DNA from: Acanthosepion lycidas | Lineage: Eukaryota; Mollusca; Cephalopoda; Sepiida; Sepiidae | NCBI GenBank assembly: GCA_963932145.1 | Contig: OZ010573.1 | Coordinates: forward strand, 25,179,760 to 25,243,759 | Reading direction: 5' to 3' | DNA length: 64,000 nucleotides | Part shown: in pieces, positions 33,130-44,395 of the stretch | How positions within the stretch are numbered: the stretch's first letter is position 1 | How the letters are laid out: each line of letters begins with the position of its first letter | The notes under the pieces: generated by a model | Seen by the model: the letters and a program-made list of their open reading frames with translations, nothing else | Databases searched by the model: none | Told to the model about the DNA's origin: nothing | Program-made: the position numbers and the translations under genes

Positions 33130-33836
33130 TACGACGGTAAGTCAAAAATTATTCGCACTTTCGGCATAACATATATTTAAGTTCGTCACATTGCCTTCTG
33201 CTCATGCGGGCTTATAATTGGCATTATTGTGGTCACGGGATCGAAGTTTGAGATTGATCTCGCATTTTCTTGCTGCTGTTACAGTGTAAACATTTTCGCT
33301 CCGCTAGCAGTGTGCACCAAGGAGGAACAAAGAGAAGTGATCCGATTTCTTTGGTCAGAAGGTGTATTAGGGGCTGAATTTCTTTTGGTCAGAAGTGTAT
33401 TAGGGGCTGAATTTCAGCGAAGGCTTTTAACACAATACCACCTCAGTTCATTACCGCGTAGAAATGTGTAAAAGTGGACCGAGAAAATTAAAACTGGGCG
33501 GACAAGCTTGACGAACGAAGGAGGAACGGGACGCTCGTCAATCTCCACCACTGATGAGAAGATCCACAAGCTCGAGAGATGATAATGGCGAACCGGAGAG
33601 TTATCGTCGATGAGGTAGACTATTCTCTGCCGATTCAGATAACTTGGTTCTTCCTTGGTGCACACTGTTAGTGTTGTGGCCATGTTTACACTGTAACAGC
33701 AACAAGAAAACTGTCGCGATCGATCTCAAATTTCGATCACAGACCACGATAGTACCGAGTATAAGCAGAAGGCAGTGTGGCACACCTAAATATATGTTAT
33801 GCTGAAAGTGCAGATGATTTTTTACTTACCCTCGTA
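33130..33836. mobile_element. Mariner foldback element with transposase N-terminal remnant
   Basis: Ends CGACGGTAAGTCAAAAATTA and its diverged complement, with TA on both sides. The inverted arms extend about 190-200 bp, so the right arm also carries the transposase start (minus strand MATTLTVCTKEE). The left half continues on plus as VCTKEEQREVIRFLWSEGV, then KTGRTSLTNEGGTGRSS and ISTTDEKIHKLERMIMANRR, the helix-turn-helix part of a mariner transposase. A direct duplication of about 32 bp sits at 33353-33417, and the left-arm ATG is lost. There is no catalytic DDD domain, so it is non-autonomous. Confidence 0.85.
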
Positions 33837-33839
33837 CTT

Positions 33840-34420
33840 ATCGGCAATGTGTAGAATAATGAAAATATTTAATCGCAGAACCAATGAACTGAATCTAAAT
33901 ACCTCAAGCACAAGTCAATTTTGAGAGATGCAGAAACAATTTGCATAAGTTGAGGGAAAAGATGGAGAAACGGCTTTTGCAATTTACTGTATTTGATAAA
34001 ATTATAAAATGGCATAAAAAAGATCTCTCGCCTCTGAGATTTCAAATTTGAGATTTGGTAAATTTTTTACATTGAATCCATAGATGAAAGAATACATGTA
34101 CCCAAGTTAACACCGTTTTTTCTTTCCTACGTGCACGATTGTATATCTCCATGAATTCCTATTCCCTGTAGCATTAAGTAATGTTTAATCTCTTTAATAT
34201 TTCTTCCTGCTGGCATTCATTTACACAATCTTAAAGGAATACTATCATTAAATGTCAATAGTCGGGGGCTGGTATTGTATGACATTAAATTTTGATGGCA
34301 GTACAAGAAAGGTTTAGTGACTTCTAAGTCATTGATTTGATTTTAATCTTTTAAAATTCTTCATCCTTAAGATCTGAACACACATATCTGAACGTTAAAG
34401 AACTGCATAATACGCAAACG
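33840..34420. other. No feature recognised
   Basis: Nothing supportable. Confidence 0.4.
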
Positions 34421-34423
34421 TTG

Positions 34424-34503
34424 CACTATTTACACCCGTTCAAAGTGTTGTCCTTGTCTTTGGCATATTCACGACGTTTCAGCTTTTATACGCTCTGGCC
34501 TTC
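34424..34503 (-). repeat. Family E 3' end, minus
   Basis: Reads CACGACGTTTCAGCTTTTAT, then GGCCTTCTT on plus. Head to head with the E copy that starts at 34504. Confidence 0.7.
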
Positions 34504-34584
34504 TTGTCCCCAGGGACACGTGTACCTGTGGATAAAAACATTGGTTGAAGTCATCCAAAAAGTGACTTGACCCAAAGAGTTGTG

Positions 34585-34910
34585 CGTCCCGGGTAAGACG
34601 ATAAACTACATCCGCGTCCTGGGTAAGACGATAAAGTACGTCCAACAGTAAAACCTCTGATCAAGAAGTTTTGAGGAGCGTGGAACCACCTCTTAATCAC
34701 TGGTGTTTCCAGGTCCACCTAGACCCGGAGTCGTAGTACCTGTCCCAACTATGGGCAAATAGTTGACCCCCAAATTGGCATCAAAACACTATGAAAGTGT
34801 AAAAATAGGTTTTAATCGCAGCAATACATTTTTGAAGAATAAATCTTACCAGCAATAAAAATTTTGTCGGCATTAAATAAGTCATTGAGGTTGATATACC
34901 GTAAAACAAA
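34585..34910 (+). repeat. Family A SINE inside family E, 13-bp target duplication
   Basis: Flanked by CCAAAGAGTTGTG at 34572-34584 and 34911-34923. Duplicated leader, body, only about two internal units, and a tail ending GTAAAACAAA. Confidence 0.95.
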
Positions 34911-35008
34911 CCAAAGAGTTGTGAGTTCAATACCTGACCACAGCAGAGGGGAATAAAAACTTGGAGAGTTGAGTTACTAAAGAGAGTTAACTGAAACTGG
35001 AATATCTA

Positions 35009-35109
35009 TTAGGTTGGTGCAAAAATAATGACGTAACAATGTCGTTTTTTGACGTTAAAAAATACGTCAAAAACGACATTATTACGTCATTATTTTTGCA
35101 CCAACCTGA
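35009..35109. mobile_element. Palindromic mariner MITE, 101 bp, inside family E
   Basis: TTAGGTTGGTGCAAAAATAA at the left and its complement at the right, with TA duplications at 35007-35008 and 35110-35111. The arms pair almost completely. Confidence 0.95.
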
Positions 35110-35329
35110 TAAATAAGGCATGGCATGTGGAATTTAAAATAATCTACTCCCCCCCCCCGAGGGTGCTAAATAAAAGTTTTGGTTCAAAATTCCAACGTAT
35201 ATCGCCTGAAGAAGGTCGAAGCGTACAACGGCCGAAACGTTGTGAATATGTTAATAAAGACTCAGAACGATGCAAACTGTGTAAACAGTTACAACACGTC
35301 CATCTCAGAAATATAGACAGATATTGAAG

Positions 35330-36080
35330 TTTTCTCTGTTCTTGATATACAAGACAATCATAATAGTGCTGGGTGTAATGAAATATTTAATGCTTGCATA
35401 AATTCGGATTTGTCAATTCTTCTGTCGTTTAAGCCTGTCTCTTTCTAAATGAGTATCACTTTGTTTCATCTTTCCATGCATACTTCATTTTTACTCCCTC
35501 TGTGCATTGCAAATGTTTATCACAGTTTACTCTATTCTTGTTCTTAACAGCTTCCTTTATTCTGATCAAATACAAATGTTTTGGTTCCTTTTAAATAATC
35601 TCTCATGCCAAAATTGAGAAATATTTCTTTTACTGCGACGAAGGACGAAGTCTGACATAGAAAATTAATTCATGTTATCTACGGTCTGCTTTAGTAAGGA
35701 TTCAAAATATCGTAATTTTTTGCGCATACACACTAGTCTTGACCAATCACAGCCTTTCTTACTCCAATAAAACAAAAGCTATTTTGGACGGCAGTTGTAT
35801 TGTCTGTTCTTTATCTGAAGTAGGCGGCCATAATTTTTTTTTAACCTCCTCTGATTTACGCCCCCCCCCCATCCCATGGTATTTTTGAATTTAGACTTTC
35901 GAAACTGACTTTATGACTTTTGGCATTACGACCCCGGAATTCAGATTTTGGACCTGAACACCTCCATGTTATAGTTGTTTATTATCGTTGTGTATGCTAC
36001 CTGTTTTGTCTCGAATAGGCTCATTTCTGATTAACAGATTTCTGATCAGTGTTTGTCACATCACTTTTTTTTTTTTTGTT
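35330..36080. other. No feature recognised
   Basis: Nothing supportable beyond homopolymer runs. Confidence 0.4.
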
Positions 36081-36428
36081 CAAACACTAGTTCCCGTACA
36101 ATCACCGAAGTTATGCAACGTCACACCTGGTCAGTAGGTAGATGGGAATATCAAGTGGAAGTATAATGGCTCAGAATTCCAATTCCCAATGTGTTCATTA
36201 TATTCACTAACGCACAAACCTAAGAAATCCACCTATTCTTCCTTTAGCTATGGCTTACTTAGTAGGACTTGTATCACTAAACCACGATTTTTTTCTCTCT
36301 CTCCTCCCCTTCTCCCCTCCTTCTCCCTCTCCCCCTAAAAAAATTAAAGAAATCCTTGTAATCTAGAAATATTTTCTGGCTTTAAATAACCTGGAAAGGG
36401 CTGATAGACCGTAGAAAATAAATCAATC
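36081..36428 (+). repeat. 5S rRNA-tRNA chimeric SINE (family S), 5' truncated
   Basis: The 5S part starts inside the molecule: CCCGTACAATCACCGAAGTT, ATGCAACGTCACACCTGGTC, AGTAGGTAGATGGGAATATC. The tRNA-like part is short (GTATAATGGCTCAG, AATTCCAATTCCC). The body includes a CT-rich expansion (36294-36335), with tail GGCTTTAAATAACCTGGAAA. Confidence 0.85.
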
Positions 36429-36499
36429 ATTCTGCTTTGCTGAACGGACTCTCAATCCGCTACTCTCGATGAATCAGCTTACTCCTATGGCAGCGATGA

Positions 36500-36580
36500 T
36501 CTGCAAAATTGGCTTGTTAACCACAACGCCACTGTAAGAATCCGATTGTCACTCACTGGGGATCGAACTATGCGTGTGGG
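36500..36580 (-). repeat. Family B-like tRNA-SINE fragment
   Basis: Holds GGGGATCGAACTATGCG (reverse B box) and TTGGCTTGTTAACCACAAC, as in other B heads. Confidence 0.4.
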
Positions 36581-36744
36581 AGCCGATGAAGTGGAGAAAC
36601 CTATCGATACGTAAATGGAATGTAAATTAAATTACGTTTTAATCTATAATCAAATATGGATTCATTCACCTCCATTTTTCTTCTGCAAATAAACGTGTTG
36701 TGTTGCATTTCTTATCCCCTTTTGTTTTTTTTTTATTTACTTTT

Positions 36745-37010
36745 TTCACTAAATACAATGATCAAGAGCCATTTAAGTTAAGGGGCAAGATTATGTAGTG
36801 AAAATTATGGTGAATATTTTCATGGACGAATCCGTGCGGAAGTCTGTTCCACAAAGTAGTAACACTTGGGAAAGTTTTGTCCGAGTAGAACTTTTCCCGT
36901 TAAGATTGGAATACGGGGGTAATGTGGGTGATTCTATACCGTGGATATAGCAGGTCTCTGCTGTTAAGGTTTTTAACTTGCAGAACTAAAGAATGGGGTG
37001 ACAGAACTAA
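36745..37010 (-). mobile_element. CR1/Jockey-like LINE C-terminal end
   Basis: The minus strand translates as YRITHITPVFQS, then REKFYSDKTFPSVTTLWNRL with PHGFVHENIHHNF, the F..RTxxLWNxLPxxVV pattern of LINE reverse transcriptase ends. One stop interrupts it. Confidence 0.6.
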
Positions 37011-37870
37011 TTTCAACTCGGAACCTCAAAAGTGTAATTTGCATTTCAAGCCCCGCGCTCAGTTTCTAATAAAAAATTCCCCTAATAGTTCAATTTAAAT
37101 GTAAATGTACATGCTTAATTCGAAAATAACAAAGACATTTTGATAAAATCTACCGTTTCGAGTTGTCGACAATAAAATTTCGGACTCATACGCGTCGCGA
37201 TGAGTCAAGTTGAAATTAATTCTGTACCATGTCTTTCCGTTAAATGTTCCATTTCTAGTTTCCAAAATTCAAAAGTCGTCCATTCAAAAGTCGTTCACTG
37301 CCCTTTTCTTTTTTTTTTTTGTCGCATTTGTGCTCAAAATCAAATTCTTTGTATTTCGCAATCCATTGACGTAACCTACTTAATTTTGTACCATTACCAT
37401 GAATTTCAATGAGATATAATGTCGCTTCAAGATCAATTTTACAAGATTAACCGGACAATAGTGTCCAATGTATGTTGCTATTCAGTCATTTTTTATTACC
37501 CAGATAATAAAATTAGCGCTTTCATAAAGAACAGAGAAAATTTTAATTATGCAATAACTGATGCATAGATCGACTTCTTCAAACGGACATCATTAAATGG
37601 TGAGATTCAGTAATCCTAATGCTTTTTAATTGCATTATAAGTGACTTTGTACAATTAGTGGTCGCACCTCCTATTAAAGGCTACATTGTCACGTACGTGA
37701 GAGACGGTGTCTCTTTGCTGTTGATAGTGACGTTCGTCCCTCACCCAAGCAGATGCAAGACGTGATCCGAAATAACGTTTGTCTTTATACGTACCGTCGT
37801 CTTTTACCGTCACTGAATATCCCAAAGATTGGTTGTCTTAGTCAGACAATTTATAGTAAGAAACTGGTTC
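37011..37870. other. No feature recognised
   Basis: Nothing supportable. Confidence 0.4.
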
Positions 37871-37875
37871 AATAT

Positions 37876-38234
37876 CTTCCCCCTCTCTCTTCCCCTCTTC
37901 TTTTTCTCTTTTCCCCTCTTCTCTCTTTCTCTTTTCTCTCTCTTCTCCCTTCTCTCTTTCCCTTTTCTCTCTCTTCTCCCTTCTCTCTTTCCCTTTTCTC
38001 TCTCTTCTCCCTTCTCTCTTTCCCTTTTCTCTCTCTTCTCCCTTCTCTCTTTCCCTTTTCTCTCTCTTCTCCCTTCTCTCTTTCCCTTTTCTCTCTCTCT
38101 TTCCCTTTTCTCTCTCTCTTTCCCTTCTCTCTCTCTCTTTCCCTTTTCTCTCTCTCTTCCCCCACGTCTCTCTTTACGCTCTCTTCTCCCCCGTATCTTT
38201 TTTCTCTCTCTTTTCCCCGTCTCTCTCTCTCCCC
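37876..38234. repeat. Polypyrimidine 31-bp minisatellite
   Basis: Almost pure C/T on plus for about 360 bp. The period is 31 bp between 37931 and about 38090 (CTTTTCTCTC at 37931, 37962, 37993 and 38024), then shorter CTCTCTTTCCC units. The 181- and 146-codon frames here are composition artefacts. Confidence 0.95.
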
Positions 38235-38239
38235 ATGTA

Positions 38240-38685
38240 TATATATCCCCTCTCTGTCTGCTTGGTTAATTAGGTTTCACGTGTATTTGACTTGTTAAAC
38301 AACGTTAATGCGTGGTGTTCTGAATTCAACCAATGAAAATCTAAAAATAGAAAGAAATTCTGATATATTTCTCATTCCCTGATACAGCTTTAATAAAAAG
38401 AAAACATGTTAAATTGATAAACGATTCTTATTTGTTGTTTATCATATATATATATATATTTAAAAATATGATTCCATTGCTACATAAGAGTTCTCATGTT
38501 TCAAAACAAGAGCCGAAAACTTCAATATAATTATTTGAATTAAAGTACCAAGCTCAAGTACCTATTTTCTATATATTTTTACATATATATGTGTGTGTGT
38601 GTGTGTGTTTAGAACGTAGGCAATAGTGACTTTCCACAGATTAATTTTATTACCTTACGAGTTAGCAGAAAATATTACTAAAAAT
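38240..38685. other. No gene seen; short TA/TG microsatellites
   Basis: TA at 38444-38459 and TG at 38588-38608. Confidence 0.5.
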
Positions 38686-38689
38686 AGTG

Positions 38690-38795
38690 GAGTGGTTTAC
38701 CGTTGCCTTCGCGTGTTTTGAATTCATAGTCCTTCAACTAGACTAGCTAACAACCAAGGCTAGAGAACCCAGTCTCCACTGGTAGATGAAGGTAA
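38690..38795 (-). repeat. Family C SINE fragment
   Basis: Contains GTGTTTTGAATTCATAGTCC and GGCTAGAGAACCCAGTCT, the distal part of family C. Confidence 0.5.
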
Positions 38796-38799
38796 GCGA

Positions 38800-39280
38800 T
38801 CAATAAATACCTTAAACTAATTTCTTTGAGTGATAGCGTCGTCAAGCAATAGCGATAGATCAGAATGTTGATGGTATTGAAACAAACAATCATTATTTAA
38901 GTTGTCATCAGAATTGATGTGGCGACATAAATTTAGAACGTAAAATATTTTATTCGCAATATTCCTGTGGCTTCAGCGTGACTCTGAGAAACTTAAAGAC
39001 ACGATTCAATTAACGAAAAAAAAATGTCATTACAAGATAGAATAATAATAAAAAAAAAAAGCATTTTTATTTCATTTCTTTTAATGTCAAACGACGACGT
39101 TAACGGATTGACAGCTTCCAAATTAAAAAAAATATATATCCATCGATTATTGTTTTTCTGTATTCGCATTGCATAGATTTTAGTCTTACTTTTATCTATC
39201 TAAAGATAGGTTAATTAAATTTGTGAGTACTAAAGTTTGGTAGGAAGGGTCCTTTCTAACATCAGTTATTTTAATTTGTG
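38800..39280. other. No feature recognised
   Basis: Nothing supportable. Confidence 0.4.
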
Positions 39281-39284
39281 TCTT

Positions 39285-39386
39285 TTGTTATATTTTAGTT
39301 TAGTTTCATCCCCTCCCCCCTCATTAAATTTTTATATATAATTTTATACTCAAGAATTTTTATGTTATGGGGTGTTTTATAGGTCC

Positions 39387-39424
<38 letters not shown>

Positions 39425-39605
39425 GTATTGTGGTATAAGGATTGAATGATGATGGACGAGTCCTTGTGGTGGATGTGCAAATTGTAACGAATGACTGTGT
39501 AGTGAATCGGATTAGCTAGGTATAAAATATTATCGACCAGCCTCGACCTATTCCCCCACTTTTTTTTTTCTTTTTGGCTTTGCGCCACAATTGCAATAAA
39601 TCTAT
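39285..39605 (+). repeat. Family H repeat, copy 1 (probable LINE 3' end)
   Basis: Co-linear with 47985-48300: a TTTTTATATATAAT block, TGATGGACGAGTC / TGACGGACGTGTT, AATCGGATTAGCTAGGTATA, then a tail GGCTTTGCGCCACAATTGCA ending AATAAAT. It contains a TG microsatellite (39389-39422). The tail resembles that of family B, suggesting a LINE 3' untranslated end. Confidence 0.7.
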
Positions 39606-39609
39606 AGTA

Positions 39610-40670
39610 CTAAAGTTTGGACAGTTTTAGTCCAGACACGATATTCAAACCAGGCCAATATTCAAACTACAGCTCGCTATTCTCATATTGTATTCTGAGC
39701 TATTATGTTGAATTTATTATGCCTTCTTTGTCATAATTTTTAAGGTTCACTATCTTTCCGTGGCTTTCTTGTCTTCTTCTGTTCTTATCTTTTTTTCTAA
39801 GTTTTTTTCTCGTCGGTCACAATTACTAATCTTTGTTGTACTCGCGCTTAATTCGTAACGAGACATTAATGAGTAGCTTACTGTAATCTCGTAGGTGATA
39901 TCATAGCCCGTTTGGTGTTTTCAGTCCAGTAAATTGTATTTAGTCTTTAATACTTCTGTTTAAAAAAAAATAATAATAAAAAAAATGGGACTATAGCCTT
40001 CTTTCGGTCGGTCTTACTCGGTCTGACTGTTTCAATTTCCGTTCGAGTCGGTGCGAACAAAAACTGTGAAAGGTTCGGTGTACGTTCAAAAAAGAAAAGT
40101 AATGTGAAAATATCCGAATAATGAGAAAAGAAAGAAGCACTAATTCTGGTTTCAAGATATTGGTTTCTTTTTTCTCTTATTTTCCCGGTGCCGTCCGGTG
40201 GTAACTAAGCGGCTTCTCCTGACTTCTTTCCCAACTGGCTAACAGACCAGATCTTTCCTTTGCCCAGCAAGAACACCAACTGTCTCCAGTTTCTACCTCC
40301 CTCTACATCTCCACCAAGGCTTCTTACTATAGTGCGTCCGACCACTGTCACTGACATATAAGCCAACGAATGGTATTCCCAATCTTCCGGTCGATTGGCA
40401 TTTTATCCCGAAATTTTCATTTACTTTTTTACTTTATTGCTATTTTTCCTACTTCTGGACACAGCTAGGGTTGTTTATCTCGATTTTACTGCTGATTTTT
40501 GTAAAGCCCAATCCAGATAAAATTATTTATGGCCTACTTCGTGTTTCCTAAGATAATTCAAACAAAGACCCAATATGTCACATTACGGTCGATTTAACAT
40601 TTTTTATAATCTTCGTACTACGTAGTAAATAAGGTAGTAAGAGTAATTTCATTAGTAGCAATGGTCGATT
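39610..40670. other. No feature recognised
   Basis: Slightly more complex sequence, but no motif, exon or family found. Confidence 0.4.
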
Positions 40671-40674
40671 TTGT

Positions 40675-41025
40675 CAGGAAGGTTACTTCTTAATGTTATC
40701 TGTCTGGACGAGGCAATCCCAGTGTACGAAACCTTTAAGAAAGTGTCTGAAAATCATACCACGGGTTGACCGCAACCTTGTGAAATTGGGTAGACGGACC
40801 TCTTTGGGGAGCCGTTGATGTTTGTGCTAGCATGAAGTCGCAAGTCATCGTGACCGAGGGTTTGAGCCTGCTGGCCTTGATCAGACAGTCGATCACGCTA
40901 AAATAACACGCCCTCTCCCAGAAATTGTAACTAAACAAAAATGTACCTGAGCAGTCGTCTACAACTGGGACTGGCTAGTCGCCCTAGAAGACCGGCATCC
41001 TCAGATACAAGCGGCCAACCGTTTA
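40675..41025 (+). repeat. Family F repeat
   Basis: TTCTTAATGTTATCTGTCTG, then CTGAAAATCATACCACGGGT, AAGTCGCAAGTCATCGTGAC and CAGTCGTCTACAACTGGGAC, in the order of 12962-13360 (inverted). The minus strand keeps MTCDFM and NPWYDFQ residues in common with that copy. Confidence 0.65.
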
Positions 41026-41029
41026 TTTA

Positions 41030-41540
41030 TTTTTTAGTATTGGCGACAGTATTCATAGTGTTTACAATTAAACATTTCGAGTTTTATGTACACGTTTCCT
41101 TGATAGAATTTTATTTAAAACTTGCTCTCTACTAATGTTTAGTTTGTTGACAAATACATCACGATGAAGCGTCTAGAAACCAGCGTTTTATTTGAATAAG
41201 TCAATTAAATCAGATTTCAAATTTTGGATCGGTTTATTTAACAGAACCTCGTTTTCGACAAACAATATGATTACACATTTTCTCACATGATTTAAAATCC
41301 TGGATGCAAAATTGCTATTAAGAGAATTTGTTCGCTAGTTGCTTATTGGAAATATTTTGCGGGGAAAATTTAAATTTTAACATCCAGTGCTGCTTTACTA
41401 GGTGATTGTTGCCATTTGCCTACATTGGACATTGATGAGTTTTATGCTTTATTTTCGGATCGAGTGTCAGTTATTCACACGGTTCGTTTTGCACGGCTTA
41501 TATTCACTTAACACTGAGAGATTCTTTTTTTTTTTTTTAC
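41030..41540. other. No feature recognised
   Basis: Nothing supportable. Confidence 0.4.
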
Positions 41541-41544
41541 TACC

Positions 41545-41625
41545 GGGTCTTTTCAGAGCGTAGACAGTTATCTCCCTCTCTACAATGCCTTCTCCTTTGT
41601 AGTTCTGTTTCTCTCCTTACTGTCA
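41545..41625 (-). mobile_element. RTE-like LINE 3' end fragment
   Basis: CCGGGTCTTTTCAGAGCGTA and CCTTTGTAGTTCTG match the 28920-28985 LINE terminus. A family A copy follows immediately. Confidence 0.55.
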
Positions 41626-41626
41626 G

Positions 41627-42080
41627 CGTCCTGGGTAAGATGATAAACTACGTCCAACAGCAAGGCCTCTGATCAGGAGGTTTTGAGGAGTGTGGAACCA
41701 CCTCTTAATTGCTGATGTTCCCAGGTCCACCCTGACCCAGGGTCCAGCATCTGTTAGGGTCCCACCTATGGACAAATAGTTAACCCCGAAACTGGAGTAA
41801 AAACACTATGAAAGTGTATAAACGGGTCTTAATAGCAGAAATACTTTGTAAAAAAAAATGATTTCTAGCAATAAATTTTGAAAAAAAAAAAAAAAATTAC
41901 CAGCTATACATTTTTGAGGAAAAAAATATTACCAGCAATAGTTTTATGTAAAAAAAAAAATATTACCAGCAAAGCATTTTTGAAAAAAAAATATTACCAG
42001 AAATAGATTACTAGCAATGAAAATGTTGTCGGCATTAAATAACCCATTGGGGTTGATAAGCCACAAACCAAACAAACAAA
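41627..42080 (+). repeat. Family A SINE, seven internal units
   Basis: CGTCCTGGGTAAGATGATAA, then the body, then about seven units beginning TACCAG(C/A) (41836-42020) and the tail GGCATTAAATAACCCATTGG. Confidence 0.9.
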
Positions 42081-42095
42081 TCTTTACTATCCTTA

Positions 42096-42310
42096 GTTCT
42101 GGGCATGACGATAAACTACATCCGGGAGCAAGGTCTCCTGATCGGGCATTGGAGATTTTGAAGAGATCAGCACCACCACTTAATTCCTTTGGTTTCCATG
42201 TTCACCCGGACCGGAGTAGTAGCACCTGTTAGGGTCCCAGCTATGGGCAAATATTGAACGCCTAAACAAAATCGAAAAAAAAAATTATGAAAATACCAGC
42301 AATTGAGAGG
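42096..42310 (+). repeat. Family A SINE, diverged partial copy
   Basis: GTTCTGGGCATGACGATAAA, a degenerate body and CACCTGTTAGGGTCCCAGCT, ending in the first internal unit. In tandem with the previous copy. Confidence 0.75.
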
Positions 42311-42314
42311 TGTG

Positions 42315-43250
42315 TGTGTGTGTGTATATAATTATTTTGTTAAAAAATATTCTATCGCAACACAGAAATTACTACGTTTCGAAACTGGTCAGCAGTATTT
42401 AAGTTTAATTCCAATATTAAACCTTAAGCACCAGGTGGCAGTTTCATCTTCAAGCCTTGTTGAGTCACTTTTTTCTCTTTTATTTTTTTCTTAAGGGTCG
42501 TGGATACCTATTTCCTGTCTCGTCGTTTTTTGTTTTTTGTTGTTGTTTTTTTGCATGTTTATATATCTACATATGTCAACGTGTTTGTGTATTATAATCT
42601 GATTGTGTATGTATTGTCTTTGCAAGATTTCAACGTCCCTTGCCCATATCTTAACTTCAAATGTATATAAGTTGTAACGAAGCTCAGAGCAACATTAGAT
42701 TTTAACGTTTATTCCAACTTCATTTTTGGCCTTTCAGTAAAAACAAAATAAATAAAAAAACATATGTATTTTTCCCTCAGTTTCTCCTTTAAATACTTTA
42801 AAAGATTTTTACACTTAATATAGATTCAATTTAAAATTGGTAATTTTTAATTTTATAGTATAATTTAATATGAATTCTATTTTAGTCTAACCCTAACATT
42901 AAAGCATCAAATAATTATTATAACCAAGCCGGAAGTGTTGAAACAAAATGGCTATTTTTGTAGTGATTTTATAATATTTTTATGTTATAATTTAATGTTT
43001 AATAAATAATACATACATACATATATATCAATGTGTTTTTTCAACTGAAAACAGTGAAAAACAAGTAACGCTAATATTACACAAAAAAAAAGATTTTCAA
43101 CCTAAATTTTAAATATGCTGCAAATGAAAATTTTTTTAAAAATACCTTGGTCTTTCCTCTTAATAATAAACTTTTTCACGATAAAATTTTTGTTTTTATT
43201 AAGTTTGGGGACTTTTTTCTTCATGCTATGCGTTTTTTGAGCAAAGAGAC
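42315..43250. other. No feature recognised
   Basis: AT-rich; a TG run at 42310-42325 and long A/T runs only. Confidence 0.4.
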
Positions 43251-43255
43251 GGACA

Positions 43256-43462
43256 GTACTAATTTTTATACTTTCATAGTGTTTTGACCCCAGTTCAGGA
43301 GGTTAACTGCTTACCCATAGTTGGGACCCTAACGGATGCTACCACCCGGGTCAGGATGAACCTGGGAACACCAGCAATTAAGAGGTGGTTACGCGCTCCT
43401 CAAAACCTCCTGATCAGAGGCCTTGCATTTGGACGTAGTTTATCGTCTTATCAAGGACGCGC
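43256..43462 (-). repeat. Family A SINE, minus, 3' truncated
   Basis: Leader/body only on the minus strand, from GATAAACTACGTCC to TTTCATAGTG on plus. Internal units and tail are absent. Confidence 0.85.
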
Positions 43463-43469
43463 CAGTTCT

Positions 43470-44245
43470 CTTAGCAAGGGGGAGATAACGCCAGTCAGTT
43501 AGCACGTATTTTTTAATCGGTCCTTTCCTTTGTCTTATTTTTGTCTATTTCACTCACTTTTCTTAAAAAAAAAAAAAAAAAAAAATCTCAGTTCATAAGT
43601 TACTCCTAATTTCATAAGATTTTGTTCAGACTAACTGCTAAGCCTTCCCATTTTTAAAAACACAAAATTCTCCATTGTTTTATTTCTTTTTTAGTACGAC
43701 TTTGATTTTGCGACAAAAGGAGGAGGCTTCTTCGTATTCAGTTGAAAATTCTTTCACTTGTTCGTTTTTACCATGGCTGGTGATTCATTCTCTCGCTTGC
43801 CAAAGTATGCCCCACCCTTTCTTAAATTATATCCGCCTTCCTGTTGCTGGTATTTATTCTGACCCTCACACCAGTCGGAATCAGGTCCCTCCCACACCGA
43901 TATATACGAAGTAATGTTAGATAGTTGGAAACTAGGTGAGTTTATGAAAGTTTCTGACACTATTTCATGTCCGTAATGATTTGATACACAGTCTGAAGGG
44001 AATAATTGTTTTTTTCTGAGAGTTGTTCCGACCAATATTCGCGTAGATGAGAATATTATTCCGAGAAACTCGTCTGATTCGACCGAGAATTTTAATATTT
44101 ATAAAATAGATTTACTTTATCCATTTTTTTTCTTTTTTCTTATAAGTCAGCTGAAAAAAAAACCCACCCAGGATTAGCAATAATTTTGAAAACTATTTCC
44201 ATTTAGCAATGTTATTTTTTTTTTACACAAGGCCACTTTGTTAAG
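43470..44245. other. No feature recognised
   Basis: Poly(A) run at 43565-43584. Overlapping short frames without motif. Confidence 0.4.
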
Positions 44246-44249
44246 TGGT

Positions 44250-44395
44250 TCCTTTGGGTTTATTTACACACAAATATCCTTGGATAAAAAAAATCACCTC
44301 TCCCTAGCTATGGGTTAGATAACAGGACTTGTATATCGAAAACAATCATTGCTCTTAAAATAATAAATGAAATATTTACTGGAAAAAAGGTTTTT
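44250..44395 (+). repeat. Family S SINE body fragment
   Basis: CTCCCTAGCTATGGGTTAGA and AACAGGACTTGTAT match the post-tRNA body of the S copies at 30.0 and 36.3 kb. Head and tail are missing. Confidence 0.45.

Larger units (their letters stand above)
34504..35327 (+). repeat. Family E SINE with two nested insertions
   Basis: The tRNA-like head (GTGGATAAAAACATTGGTTG, CCAAAGAGTTGTG) is split at 34584 by family A and resumes at 34911 with GAGTTCAATACC (B box). The body is split again at 35009 by a mariner MITE. The 3' part holds CGCCTGAAGAAGGTCGAAGC, then GCCGAAACGTTGTGAATATG, and ends CATCTCAGAAATATAGACAG. Confidence 0.85.

Noticed and set aside
33229-33471. Two separate transposase genes
   Set aside because: The frames on plus and minus are the two inverted arms of one deleted mariner, not two genes.
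37753-38298. 181-codon frame, the longest in the window
   Set aside because: It is mostly the polypyrimidine minisatellite read as Ser/Leu/Phe/Pro; an overlapping second frame is equally open. Composition artefact.
43675-44035. Small frames suggesting a secreted peptide
   Set aside because: A hydrophobic start but no cleavage or cysteine pattern, and an equally open antisense frame.
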